Assembly (NCBI RefSeq): GCF_900111495.1
Contig: NZ_FOIU01000002.1
Location: 372,001 to 436,000 of the forward strand
Source: Chryseobacterium wanjuense
GTDB lineage: Bacteria > Bacteroidota > Bacteroidia > Flavobacteriales > Weeksellaceae
Direction: 5' to 3'
DNA length: 64,000 nt
The notes beneath the pieces were generated by a model that worked only from the letters and a program-made list of their open reading frames with translations, searched no databases and had not been told where the DNA came from. Positions 1 through 7,026 of this stretch are shown here, piece by piece. How positions within the stretch are numbered: the stretch's first letter is position 1; every line of letters starts with the position of its first letter. The translations under genes were made by a program, and so were the position numbers.

Positions 1-171
1 TTTTAAGGATAATTGAAGATTATTCAAAATTTAAAATAATTCATTAAAAACCTTTTAAATCTTAATATTTTGCTAAAATTTCTAATTAATAGTTAAACCA
101 ATTCTAATATTGTTAAGTGGCACCGCATTTGTAAAATTTACCTTAACCAAAACTTTTAAAGAAATAATATT

Positions 172-564
172 ATGAAAAAAGCAATTAGAATTTTAGGATT
201 GTTCCTACTGGTATTTTTTGCAGTCACGTCATTTGCATCTTGTAGTGATGATGATGACCCTGCCAATAACGATTTTTTCGCGGGAACTTACAGGGGAAAT
301 ATCTCCTACAATGATGCAGACAACGATATCAGTACAGACAATGGTAGTGTATTTGTAACGAAAATAGCGAGTGGTACAAAGTATAATTTTGCCTTCTCCA
401 ACGGAATTCCTGACCTGAACGGAATAGAATTTAATCAGGAAGGAGATCATACTTTGGTAATGGTAGGCTCTACAGCCACTTCTTATATAAGAATTGATAA
501 TGATGAATTGAAAATATTATACTTAAAGGATGGTCGAACATGGACAGCCAACTGTACACGTTAA
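172..564 (+). CDS. Small lipoprotein of unknown function
   Basis: A 130-residue protein of unknown function. It starts with a Lys-rich n-region and a hydrophobic stretch ending FASC. Cys24 is followed by a run of acidic residues (SDDDDP), the usual look of a lipoprotein signal in Bacteroidota, where Asp/Glu after the Cys is often associated with surface export. The mature part is about 105 residues, rich in Asp, Asn, Gly and Thr, with no family I recognise; it reads like a small beta-rich domain. It stands alone, with a strong hairpin terminator just downstream. The ATG at 172 is favoured because the signal peptide begins directly there. Confidence 0.7.
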   Translation: MKKAIRILGLFLLVFFAVTSFASCSDDDDPANNDFFAGTYRGNISYNDADNDISTDNGSVFVTKIASGTKYNFAFSNGIPDLNGIEFNQEGDHTLVMVGSTATSYIRIDNDELKILYLKDGRTWTANCTR

Positions 565-588
565 CCAACTTTTCATACATATGTTAGG

Positions 589-624
589 ACCTGCTTTTTC
601 TATTTAGGGAAAGCAGGTTTTTTT
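589..624 (+). terminator. Rho-independent terminator after the first lipoprotein gene
   Basis: The arms ACCTGCTTT and AAAGCAGGT flank a short loop and are followed by six or more T residues. The hairpin lies about 25 nt after the lipoprotein stop codon. Confidence 0.85.
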
Positions 625-637
625 ATTGAGAATAAAC

Positions 638-670
638 AGCCCTTTCAAGGTTTGAAACCTTGAAAGGGCT
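638..670. repeat. 33-nt intergenic palindrome, copy 1
   Basis: A perfect inverted repeat: the 16-nt arm AGCCCTTTCAAGGTTT, one central G, then the exact complement. Related 33-nt palindromes lie at 39446-39478 and 42404-42436 with different arm bases but preserved pairing. It sits just after a complete terminator, so terminating that transcript is not its only possible role. Confidence 0.9.
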
Positions 671-829
671 TTAATTAAACAGTAGATTTTCTCTTTCATC
701 GAAATGACAGAGTTATCCATCCATTTAATCTTTTTTTAAGCTGTAATAAACTTTAGTTAAGTTTCAAAAAATCAGTTTTTTCAGCTTGGTTTTTGTATAA
801 CTTTGAATCATCAAAACAAAATAATTCTT

Positions 830-1111
830 ATGAAAAAATTATTATCTGCATTGTCAATAGTATTAGGACTAGGACTTGCAACAGCTCAGCAAACAGCTCC
901 GGCTACCACAGCAGCACCTCATCCGACTGCTAAAACAGTAAAAGCCGCAAAACCTGCGAAACCCGCTGCTACAGCGACCACAGCAAAACCGGCAACAGCA
1001 CCTGCTGCCGCCAAAATGAAAAAAGACGGAACTCCGGATAAAAGATACAAGGCAAATCAAAAGCTGAAAAAGGACGGGACACCGGACAAAAGATATAAAG
1101 AAAACAAGTAG
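830..1111 (+). CDS. Small exported Ala/Pro/Lys-rich protein with repeated KKDGTPDKRYK motif
   Basis: A 93-residue protein. I place the start at the ATG at 830 because a clean signal peptide begins there (MKKLLSALSIVLGLGLATAQ); the in-frame TTG at 803 would only add a non-signal extension. The mature part is low complexity, made of Ala, Pro, Thr and Lys, and ends in two copies of the basic motif KKDGTPDKRYK separated by the linker ANQKL. It probably lies disordered in the periplasm or at the surface. The function is unknown; the repeated basic motif might bind nucleic acid, peptidoglycan or another acidic polymer, but that is inference. A hairpin terminator follows. Confidence 0.75.
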   Translation: MKKLLSALSIVLGLGLATAQQTAPATTAAPHPTAKTVKAAKPAKPAATATTAKPATAPAAAKMKKDGTPDKRYKANQKLKKDGTPDKRYKENK

Positions 1112-1153
1112 ACTCAACATTATAGTTGTTATTTTCATAATCAAATTTCGAAG

Positions 1154-1185
1154 AACCGATGATCACTCATTCATCGGTTTTTTTT
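1154..1185 (+). terminator. Rho-independent terminator
   Basis: AACCGATGA and TCATCGGTT pair around an 8-nt loop, followed by a long T run. It serves the small exported protein gene ending at 1111. Confidence 0.85.
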
Positions 1186-1226
1186 GTTCCTTATTTCTAA
1201 AAGAGTTTAATAATTGTACTTTTTTG

Positions 1227-1365
1227 ACGCAAAGTTTTAATCTGCCAATATTTAAAATAAAGCAGCCAAAGAAGAATCAACAAGTTGATTTGATGAAGCT
1301 TTATTTCATGCTTCGCGAAGCAAATTTATTTGCCTTTGCGACGGATGTAAATAATATCTTTGCGT
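1227..1365. repeat. Possible 139-bp MITE-like intergenic element
   Basis: The 372-nt gap between 1112 and 1483 holds no gene beyond the terminator at its left and the promoter at its right. Inside it, ACGCAAAG (1227-1234) and CTTTGCGT (1358-1365) are perfect inverted ends. A central perfect palindrome TGCTTCGCGAAGCA lies at 1309-1322, and another CTTTGCG occurs near 1334. This looks like a small non-coding repeat element, but only one copy is visible in the window. Confidence 0.45.
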
Positions 1366-1471
1366 TAGAAAACCTTAATAAAGAGTATTAAATTTTCAAA
1401 TAGGATCATAAAAATTGTACTTTAAAATTTAAACAAGCTTCAAAAATGATCGCCAATTCTTCAGTTATTTA

Positions 1472-1479
1472 TAAATTTG
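1472..1479 (+). promoter_or_regulatory. -7 box of the GH3 gene
   Basis: TAAATTTG matches the Bacteroidota TAnnTTTG box. Its last base is only 4 nt before the ATG at 1484, so the transcript may be leaderless. Confidence 0.6.
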
Positions 1480-1483
1480 AGCC

Positions 1484-2983
1484 ATGTTAAACTTCCTAAA
1501 GAAAAATGTGGCATTGGCTTGGGCAAAAAAACACGTCCGGAAAGCTGAAGAATTCAAGAAAAATTCTGAGAAAAATCAAGAAGAATTATTATTGTCATTG
1601 GTAAATACTGCCCAAAAAACACTTTTTGGAAGAGAACATGATTTTGAAAATATTAAAACCATTAAAGACTTTCAGGAAAGAGTAAGAATCTCCGATTACG
1701 AAGATCTGAAACCTTATATCGAAAGAGTAAAAAAAGGACAGGCCAATATTCTCTGGACAGAAACTCCGGAATATTTTGCAAAAACATCGGGAACCACTTC
1801 CGGCTCCAAATATATTCCCATTTCAAAGGAAGGAATGCCTTACCAGATAAAAGGTGCTCAGAGCGCGCTTTTCCATTATATTGCTAAAAAAAATAATGCA
1901 GATTTTGTAAAAGGAAAAATGATTTTTCTGCAGGGCAGCCCCGAACTGGAAGAAATTTTCGGGATAAAAACAGGCCGCCTTTCCGGGATTGTAGCCCATC
2001 ACATTCCAAATTATCTGCAAAAAAACCGCCTGCCAAGCTGGGAAACCAATCTTATGGAAGACTGGGAAGCGAAAGTTGATAAAATTGTTGAAGAAACGGA
2101 AAAAGAAAACATGACCCTGATCTCTGGGATTCCGCCTTGGCTGATCATGTATTTTGAAAAACTGATTGAAAAACACGGTAAAAAAATCAAACAAATTTTT
2201 CCAAATCTTCAGCTGATCGTTACCGGCGGAGTAAATTACGAGCCTTACCGTGATAAGATGGAAGAGCTTTTAGGCGGAAAAGTAGATATTGTTCAGACAT
2301 TTCCAGCCTCGGAAGGATTTTTTGCTTTTCAGGATGATTATACGAAAGAGGGTTTATTGCTTTTAACCAATCATGGCATTTTCTATGAATTTATTCCATT
2401 GGAAGAATATGGAAAGCCGGACGCCAAAAGATTAACCTTAAAAGATATTGAGCTGAATAAAGATTATGCTTTAATATTAACTACAAATTCAGGACTTTGG
2501 GCGTATTCTATAGGCGATGTTGTAAGATTTATCGATAAAAAACCTTACAGAATCCTCGTAAGTGGAAGAACGAAACATTTCACCTCAGCTTTTGGAGAGC
2601 ACGTGATCGCATTTGAAGTGGAAGAAGCCATGAAGGCAACACTGGAAAAATTTCCGGCACAGATTACGGAATTCCATCTTGCTCCACAGGTGAATCCTAT
2701 TGAAGGACTTCCTTATCATGAATGGTTTATCGAATTTGAGAAAGAGCCTGAAAATTTAGATTTATTTAAAAATGAACTGGATGATCAGCTGAGAAAACGC
2801 AACACGTATTATGATGATCTCATCTCAGGAAATATTCTGCAAAAACTTCATATTGCCCTGTTAAAGAAAAATGCCTTCCATGAATATGCAAAATCTCAGG
2901 GGAAATTGGGCGGTCAAAACAAAACACCAAGACTTGCAAACGATAGAAAAATTGCAGATTTATTGGAAATTTACAAACTTTAA
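1484..2983 (+). CDS. GH3 auxin-responsive promoter family protein
   Basis: A 499-residue protein of the GH3 superfamily, which belongs to the acyl-adenylate-forming (ANL) enzymes. In plants these join amino acids to jasmonate or auxin; bacterial substrates are not established. The ATP/AMP-binding P-loop TSGTTSGSKYIPIS is at about residues 101-114. A second motif, VQTFPASEGFFAFQ, lies mid-protein, and WAYSIGDVVRF with ILVSGRTKHF follow where the family has its hinge and second nucleotide motif. There is no signal peptide or membrane segment, so it is cytoplasmic. The length is normal for bacterial members. It is transcribed alone from a TAAATTTG box 4 nt before the ATG. Family assignment is secure; substrate is unknown. 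Confidence 0.88.
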   Translation: MLNFLKKNVALAWAKKHVRKAEEFKKNSEKNQEELLLSLVNTAQKTLFGREHDFENIKTIKDFQERVRISDYEDLKPYIERVKKGQANILWTETPEYFAKTSGTTSGSKYIPISKEGMPYQIKGAQSALFHYIAKKNNADFVKGKMIFLQGSPELEEIFGIKTGRLSGIVAHHIPNYLQKNRLPSWETNLMEDWEAKVDKIVEETEKENMTLISGIPPWLIMYFEKLIEKHGKKIKQIFPNLQLIVTGGVNYEPYRDKMEELLGGKVDIVQTFPASEGFFAFQDDYTKEGLLLLTNHGIFYEFIPLEEYGKPDAKRLTLKDIELNKDYALILTTNSGLWAYSIGDVVRFIDKKPYRILVSGRTKHFTSAFGEHVIAFEVEEAMKATLEKFPAQITEFHLAPQVNPIEGLPYHEWFIEFEKEPENLDLFKNELDDQLRKRNTYYDDLISGNILQKLHIALLKKNAFHEYAKSQGKLGGQNKTPRLANDRKIADLLEIYKL

Positions 2984-3026
2984 ACACATTTTTTCAATTC
3001 CGGAAACGTATATTCGAAAAAAATTA

Positions 3027-3034
3027 TAAATTTG
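3027..3034 (+). promoter_or_regulatory. -7 box of the lipoprotein gene at 3053
   Basis: TAAATTTG, 18 nt before the ATG at 3053. Confidence 0.5.
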
Positions 3035-3052
3035 AGAAATTAAAAAATAATA

Positions 3053-3418
3053 ATGAAAGCATCTGTACTTTTAAAATCATCTTTATTGACGTCATTATTT
3101 GTAATTTCATCTTGTGCAACTACAAAATACACACAGGATGTTGCAAAAAATGATTATTCTAATTTACAAGCCGGAAGAATGTATGTAGTTACCATGAGAG
3201 ACGGTTCTAAAAATCAAAGAATGCTATTCCGTAATGTGGATGGCGACAATCTGATCGGGACAGCCGGAAAAAAAGACAGTACAGCCGTAATTATTCCAAA
3301 AGCTAATGTAGCGGCGGTAAGAGACAGCAGAAAAGCAAGAACAACAGCAGGAGCTGTAGTGATCGGAGCGGCTGGTGTTGCAGCATTGGTTTTGAGCTCT
3401 ACCAGAGCAGACAACTAA
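3053..3418 (+). CDS. Small lipoprotein with a Gly/Ala-rich C-terminal segment
   Basis: A 121-residue protein. A signal segment ends in the lipobox-like VISSC followed by ATTKYTQ, so it is a probable lipoprotein. The middle (RMYVVTMRDGSKNQRMLFRNVDGDNLIG) looks like a small beta-barrel of the kind that reports a threshold or transition value. The C-terminus has one hydrophobic Gly/Ala-rich helix (AGAVVIGAAGVAALVL) that could insert in a membrane. I recognise no named family. It has its own TAAATTTG promoter, and a hairpin overlapping the next promoter ends its transcript. Confidence 0.7.
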   Translation: MKASVLLKSSLLTSLFVISSCATTKYTQDVAKNDYSNLQAGRMYVVTMRDGSKNQRMLFRNVDGDNLIGTAGKKDSTAVIIPKANVAAVRDSRKARTTAGAVVIGAAGVAALVLSSTRADN

Positions 3419-3475
3419 TAGATTTTATCTTTTAGCGTCAATTTAATTTATCATTCAAAAAAATACGATATCTAT

Positions 3476-3505
3476 AGTCTCAAATGAATATTTGAGGCTA
3501 TTTTT
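3476..3505 (+). terminator. Terminator whose T tract overlaps the next promoter
   Basis: A 10-bp stem, AGTCTCAAAT with ATTTGAGGCT (one G-T pair) around a GAAT loop, is followed by ATTTTT. The T tract is also part of the TATTTTTG box of the next gene. Confidence 0.65.
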
Positions 3506-3506
3506 G
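3499..3506 (+). promoter_or_regulatory. -7 box of the MFS gene, fused to the upstream terminator
   Basis: TATTTTTG fits TAnnTTTG, and the ATG at 3511 follows after 4 nt. The box begins at the last base of the terminator stem. Confidence 0.5.
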
Positions 3507-3510
3507 TCGG

Positions 3511-4746
3511 ATGATTTCGTTTACCCCGTTACAGACATTGCAAAATGTCGAATTCAGAAACCTTCTTACGGGAAGATTTTTTATCGTCTTAGCTTTCAGA
3601 ATGCTCGCTACATTATTGGGATGGTGGGTGTATCAATTAACAAAAGATCCTTTTTCAATTGGATTAATCGGGCTTTCGGAAGTAATTCCGGCGGTAAGCT
3701 GTGCTTTGTACGCGGGTCATGTGATTGATATGAACGAGAAAAAAAGATTGCTTTTAATCTGCAACTATGCCTATATTTTCTTAATCGGATTACTGCTGAT
3801 TCCCGCTTTCCTGAATGTTGAAATGCATTTTACGGGACATCAGATTACCTACTTTATATATGGTGTAATTTTTTTTACGGGAATTGCGAGAGCTTTTATC
3901 GGACCGATTGTTCCTTCCATGATTCCTAAAATCGTGCAAAAGGAGAATCTTCCCAATGCGGTTACTTTAAATCAGGCCACATTCCTTATTTCTTCGGTTT
4001 GCGGACATGCAGTCGGCGGTTTCCTAATTGGCTTTTTTGGTGTAAAATGGACATTAATTGTCATTATTTCATTAATATTTTTAGCCTCTTTATTCTTTTT
4101 TCAGTTAAAAAAACAATATTCCGAATACAAAAAAGATCAAATTAACGTTATAGACAGTATGCGCGAAGGAATTTCCTATATTTTCAGAACGAAAGAAATT
4201 TTGGGAGCGCTGTGTTTGGATATGTTTGCCGTTCTTTTCGGAGGTGCTGTTGCGATGATTCCTGTGTATGCCACTGATATTTTAAAAGTAGGTGCAGAAG
4301 GTTTCGGATTACTGAATGCAGCATCAGATATTGGATCGATGTGTATTATAACAATATTGTCCGTTATCCCATTAAGAAAAAACCAGGGTAAGATTTTACT
4401 TGGTGTGGTGACAGGTTTTGGTCTTTGTATTATTGGCTTCGGATTGTCACATTTGTATTGGCTTTCATTCATGTTTTTGGTATTAAGCGGAATGCTGGAT
4501 GGAATTTCGGTAGTGATCAGAGGCACAATTGTTCAGCTGAAAACACCGGACAATATCAGAGGAAGAGTGTTGAGTGTGAATTCAATTTTCATTATGTCGA
4601 GTAATGAAATGGGACAATTTGAAAGCGGACTGATGGCAAAATTGCTGGGCGTCGTACGATCTGTAGTCTTCGGAGGAAGTATGACGATACTTGTAGCATT
4701 AATCGTTGGAAGCACAAATTCCAAATTAAGAAAAATGCAATATTAA
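3511..4746 (+). CDS. MFS transporter
   Basis: A 411-residue integral membrane protein with about 12 hydrophobic segments, the usual size for the major facilitator superfamily. It resembles the group with enterobactin-exporter-like (MFS_3/EntS-type) members: an N-terminal RNLLTGRFFIVLAFRMLATLLGWW, a loop DMNEKKRL after TM2, and IRGRVLSVNSI late in the second half. The two halves are joined by a Lys-rich cytoplasmic loop near residues 195-215 (QLKKQYSEYKKDQ). It probably exports or takes up a small molecule across the inner membrane; the substrate cannot be told. The ATG at 3511 sits 4 nt after the -7 box. Confidence 0.85.
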   Translation: MISFTPLQTLQNVEFRNLLTGRFFIVLAFRMLATLLGWWVYQLTKDPFSIGLIGLSEVIPAVSCALYAGHVIDMNEKKRLLLICNYAYIFLIGLLLIPAFLNVEMHFTGHQITYFIYGVIFFTGIARAFIGPIVPSMIPKIVQKENLPNAVTLNQATFLISSVCGHAVGGFLIGFFGVKWTLIVIISLIFLASLFFFQLKKQYSEYKKDQINVIDSMREGISYIFRTKEILGALCLDMFAVLFGGAVAMIPVYATDILKVGAEGFGLLNAASDIGSMCIITILSVIPLRKNQGKILLGVVTGFGLCIIGFGLSHLYWLSFMFLVLSGMLDGISVVIRGTIVQLKTPDNIRGRVLSVNSIFIMSSNEMGQFESGLMAKLLGVVRSVVFGGSMTILVALIVGSTNSKLRKMQY

Positions 4747-4809
4747 GAACAATACGTATGATTTTATTAAATAAATCTTAAAAACTTTAAATTAAGATTA
4801 ATAATTTTT

Positions 4810-4817
4810 TATATTTG
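4810..4817 (+). promoter_or_regulatory. -7 box of the first T9SS paralogue
   Basis: TATATTTG, 20 nt before the ATG at 4838. Confidence 0.6.
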
Positions 4818-4837
4818 TGATATAAAATTTCCCCTAC

Positions 4838-6916
4838 ATGAAAAAAACTTTACTAATTTTTTTGAGCTTAATTGCTCAAATATTTTACGCACAGTCAGAC
4901 TGTACTTCAGCCCTTGCTGTTTGTGGGAATTCTAACATTTCCTATACACCGAGTGGATTCGGAACCATTCAGGAAGCACCTCTGGGAGGAGGTTGTCTAA
5001 ATACTGAACATTTTTCCGTATGGTACACGTTTACTGTTTCAACGAGTGGAACGCTTACATTTTTAATTACCCCAAACGCGCAGGCAGATTATGACTGGGC
5101 GGTTTTTGGGCCGAATAAACAATGTGGTAATTTGGGTGCTCCTATCAGATGTTCTTATGCATCTACTGCAAGTGGTATCTTAACAGGTCTTAATATGACG
5201 GCTACGGATACTACAGAAGGTGCAGGTGGTGACGGATTCGTTAAATATATGGATGTAGTTGCCGGAGAAACATATTATCTGATTATAGATAACTTCTCAG
5301 CGAATGCCAATGGTTTCGTATTGAGCTGGGGTGGTACTGCTACTCTGTCTTCTCCGTTTACTTCAGCGATTCAGCCAAATCCATTTGTTCCACCGGGAAC
5401 ACCAAGTGCAACGCCGGGTGGTCCTAATGAAGTGATCATCTGTTCTGATCCTGCAACATTTGATTTTACAACACTTTCTGCAGGTATCATCAATGGAAAT
5501 CCAAACTTCCAGGTGAGCTACCATACGAGCTCAAATGACGCTCTTACTGGTAACAACCCGATTACGGCTCCTCAGGTGGTAAATACGACTACTGTATATT
5601 ATTACAGTATCAGCTACGTAGATCCTACAAATCCGAATAGCCCGATCAGTAAATGTAAACAAACAGGTACATTTAAGTTCAAGCAAGGAAATATTGTAGC
5701 ATCTGATGTTACTTTAACAACCTGTAACAACAATAATGCAGGTACCGGTATTTATGACCTAACATCAGCGAATGTTCTTCCATCGGATCCGACAGCGATT
5801 AAAAAGTATTATCCGACAATGGCAGACCTTCTTGCAGGTACAAACGAAATTACTAACCCTGCCAACTTTACGTCTTCTACAGGTAATATTTTTGTAAATG
5901 TAACAACATTGCAAGGATGTTCGGATAACGCACAGATTACATTGAACTTCTATCCTGAAGTGGTGGTAACTGAAGCTACATTGAGATCTTGCTTTATTCC
6001 GGCAAATCCTTCTACGGCTTCATTTAATCTTACGCTTGCAGCAGTAACGACACAATCCGGAGTTACTAAAAAGTATTATCCTTCTTTAGCTGATGCTGTA
6101 GCAGGGACGAATGAAATTTTAAACCCCAATACCTACATCTCTCCAAACGGAGTCATATTCATTAAAGTAACAAACGGAAACGGATGTTATGGGGTAGCAA
6201 AAGTAACCCTGATAGTACTTCCTCCGGTATATTCTAATGTATTGGAAGACAAAATCATCTGTATGGAAGATACTACGACTTTAGATGCTGGTCCTGGATT
6301 CACAGGATACACTTGGAGTACTGGTGCTACTACACAGACGATCAACAATGTAACAGTAGGAACGTATTGGGTAGATCTGAAAACAGGAGAATGTGTAACA
6401 AGACAAACTGTAAAAGTTTATCCTTCAGAACAGCCTGTGATTTCAAGTGTTGATATTACCAATAATACAATCACTGTAAATGTGGTAGGAGGAACTGCTC
6501 CATATAAATATTCAATGGACAATATCAACTGGCAGGATTCTAACGTTTTCACAAACGTACCTAGAGGAGATAATATGATTTACATAAAAGACTCTTACGA
6601 TTGTGATCCCATTACGATTACAGTTGTAGTACCAAACTTAGTAAACGTAATCACGCCTAACGGTGACGGAGTAAACGATGTGATCGACTATTCTGCATTA
6701 GCAGGAAAACAAAACTTAGTCTTCAGTATTTTCGACAGATACGGAGGAAAAGTAGGTCAGGCTGATAAATTCACCGGATTCAAATGGGACGGAACTTCAG
6801 CAGGTAAAAAAGTACCTACAGGAACGTACTGGTATTCTGTAACATGGAATGAAAACGACAAAAAGAATACACCGTTCAAATTCTCTGGATGGGTATTGGT
6901 AAAAAATAGAGAATAA
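4838..6916 (+). CDS. Secreted repeat protein with T9SS type-B sorting domain (paralogue 1)
   Basis: A 692-residue secreted protein. The signal peptide ends FYAQ. Next comes an N-terminal beta domain (about residues 20-165; DCTSALAVCGNSNISY, then SVWYTFTVSTSGTL and ETYYLIIDNF), then repeated modules of about 80 residues marked by a CNNNNAG or CFIPANP start, KKYYPTMADLLAGTNEI and GCSDNAQITL. A region with TTLDAGPGFTGYTWSTGATTQ follows. The last 90 residues are the gliding-motility-associated (type-B) domain: ITPNGDGVNDVIDYSAL, then WDGTSAGKKVPTGTYWYSV and GWVLVKNRE. The type IX system should export it to the surface, perhaps as an adhesin. The N-terminus is like paralogue 2, but the C-terminal half is like paralogues 4 and 5. 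Confidence 0.9.
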   Translation: MKKTLLIFLSLIAQIFYAQSDCTSALAVCGNSNISYTPSGFGTIQEAPLGGGCLNTEHFSVWYTFTVSTSGTLTFLITPNAQADYDWAVFGPNKQCGNLGAPIRCSYASTASGILTGLNMTATDTTEGAGGDGFVKYMDVVAGETYYLIIDNFSANANGFVLSWGGTATLSSPFTSAIQPNPFVPPGTPSATPGGPNEVIICSDPATFDFTTLSAGIINGNPNFQVSYHTSSNDALTGNNPITAPQVVNTTTVYYYSISYVDPTNPNSPISKCKQTGTFKFKQGNIVASDVTLTTCNNNNAGTGIYDLTSANVLPSDPTAIKKYYPTMADLLAGTNEITNPANFTSSTGNIFVNVTTLQGCSDNAQITLNFYPEVVVTEATLRSCFIPANPSTASFNLTLAAVTTQSGVTKKYYPSLADAVAGTNEILNPNTYISPNGVIFIKVTNGNGCYGVAKVTLIVLPPVYSNVLEDKIICMEDTTTLDAGPGFTGYTWSTGATTQTINNVTVGTYWVDLKTGECVTRQTVKVYPSEQPVISSVDITNNTITVNVVGGTAPYKYSMDNINWQDSNVFTNVPRGDNMIYIKDSYDCDPITITVVVPNLVNVITPNGDGVNDVIDYSALAGKQNLVFSIFDRYGGKVGQADKFTGFKWDGTSAGKKVPTGTYWYSVTWNENDKKNTPFKFSGWVLVKNRE

Positions 6917-6936
6917 CCTAAAAATAATACAGAAAA

Positions 6937-6964
6937 AAACCGCTTTTTCAAGCGGTTTTTTTCA
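6937..6964 (+). terminator. Rho-independent terminator after paralogue 1
   Basis: AAACCGCTT and AAGCGGTTT pair around a short loop and run into a T tract. Confidence 0.85.
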
Positions 6965-7026
6965 ATTCATGAAGCTTAAGCTATAAACTAGACTATAAAC
7001 TAAATATTCCTAAAAATCATTTACTA

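Noticed and set aside
3492..3728. Plus-strand frame overlapping the start of the MFS gene
   Set aside because: It is out of frame with a well-formed 12-helix transporter, has no signal or family, and would begin before the promoter.
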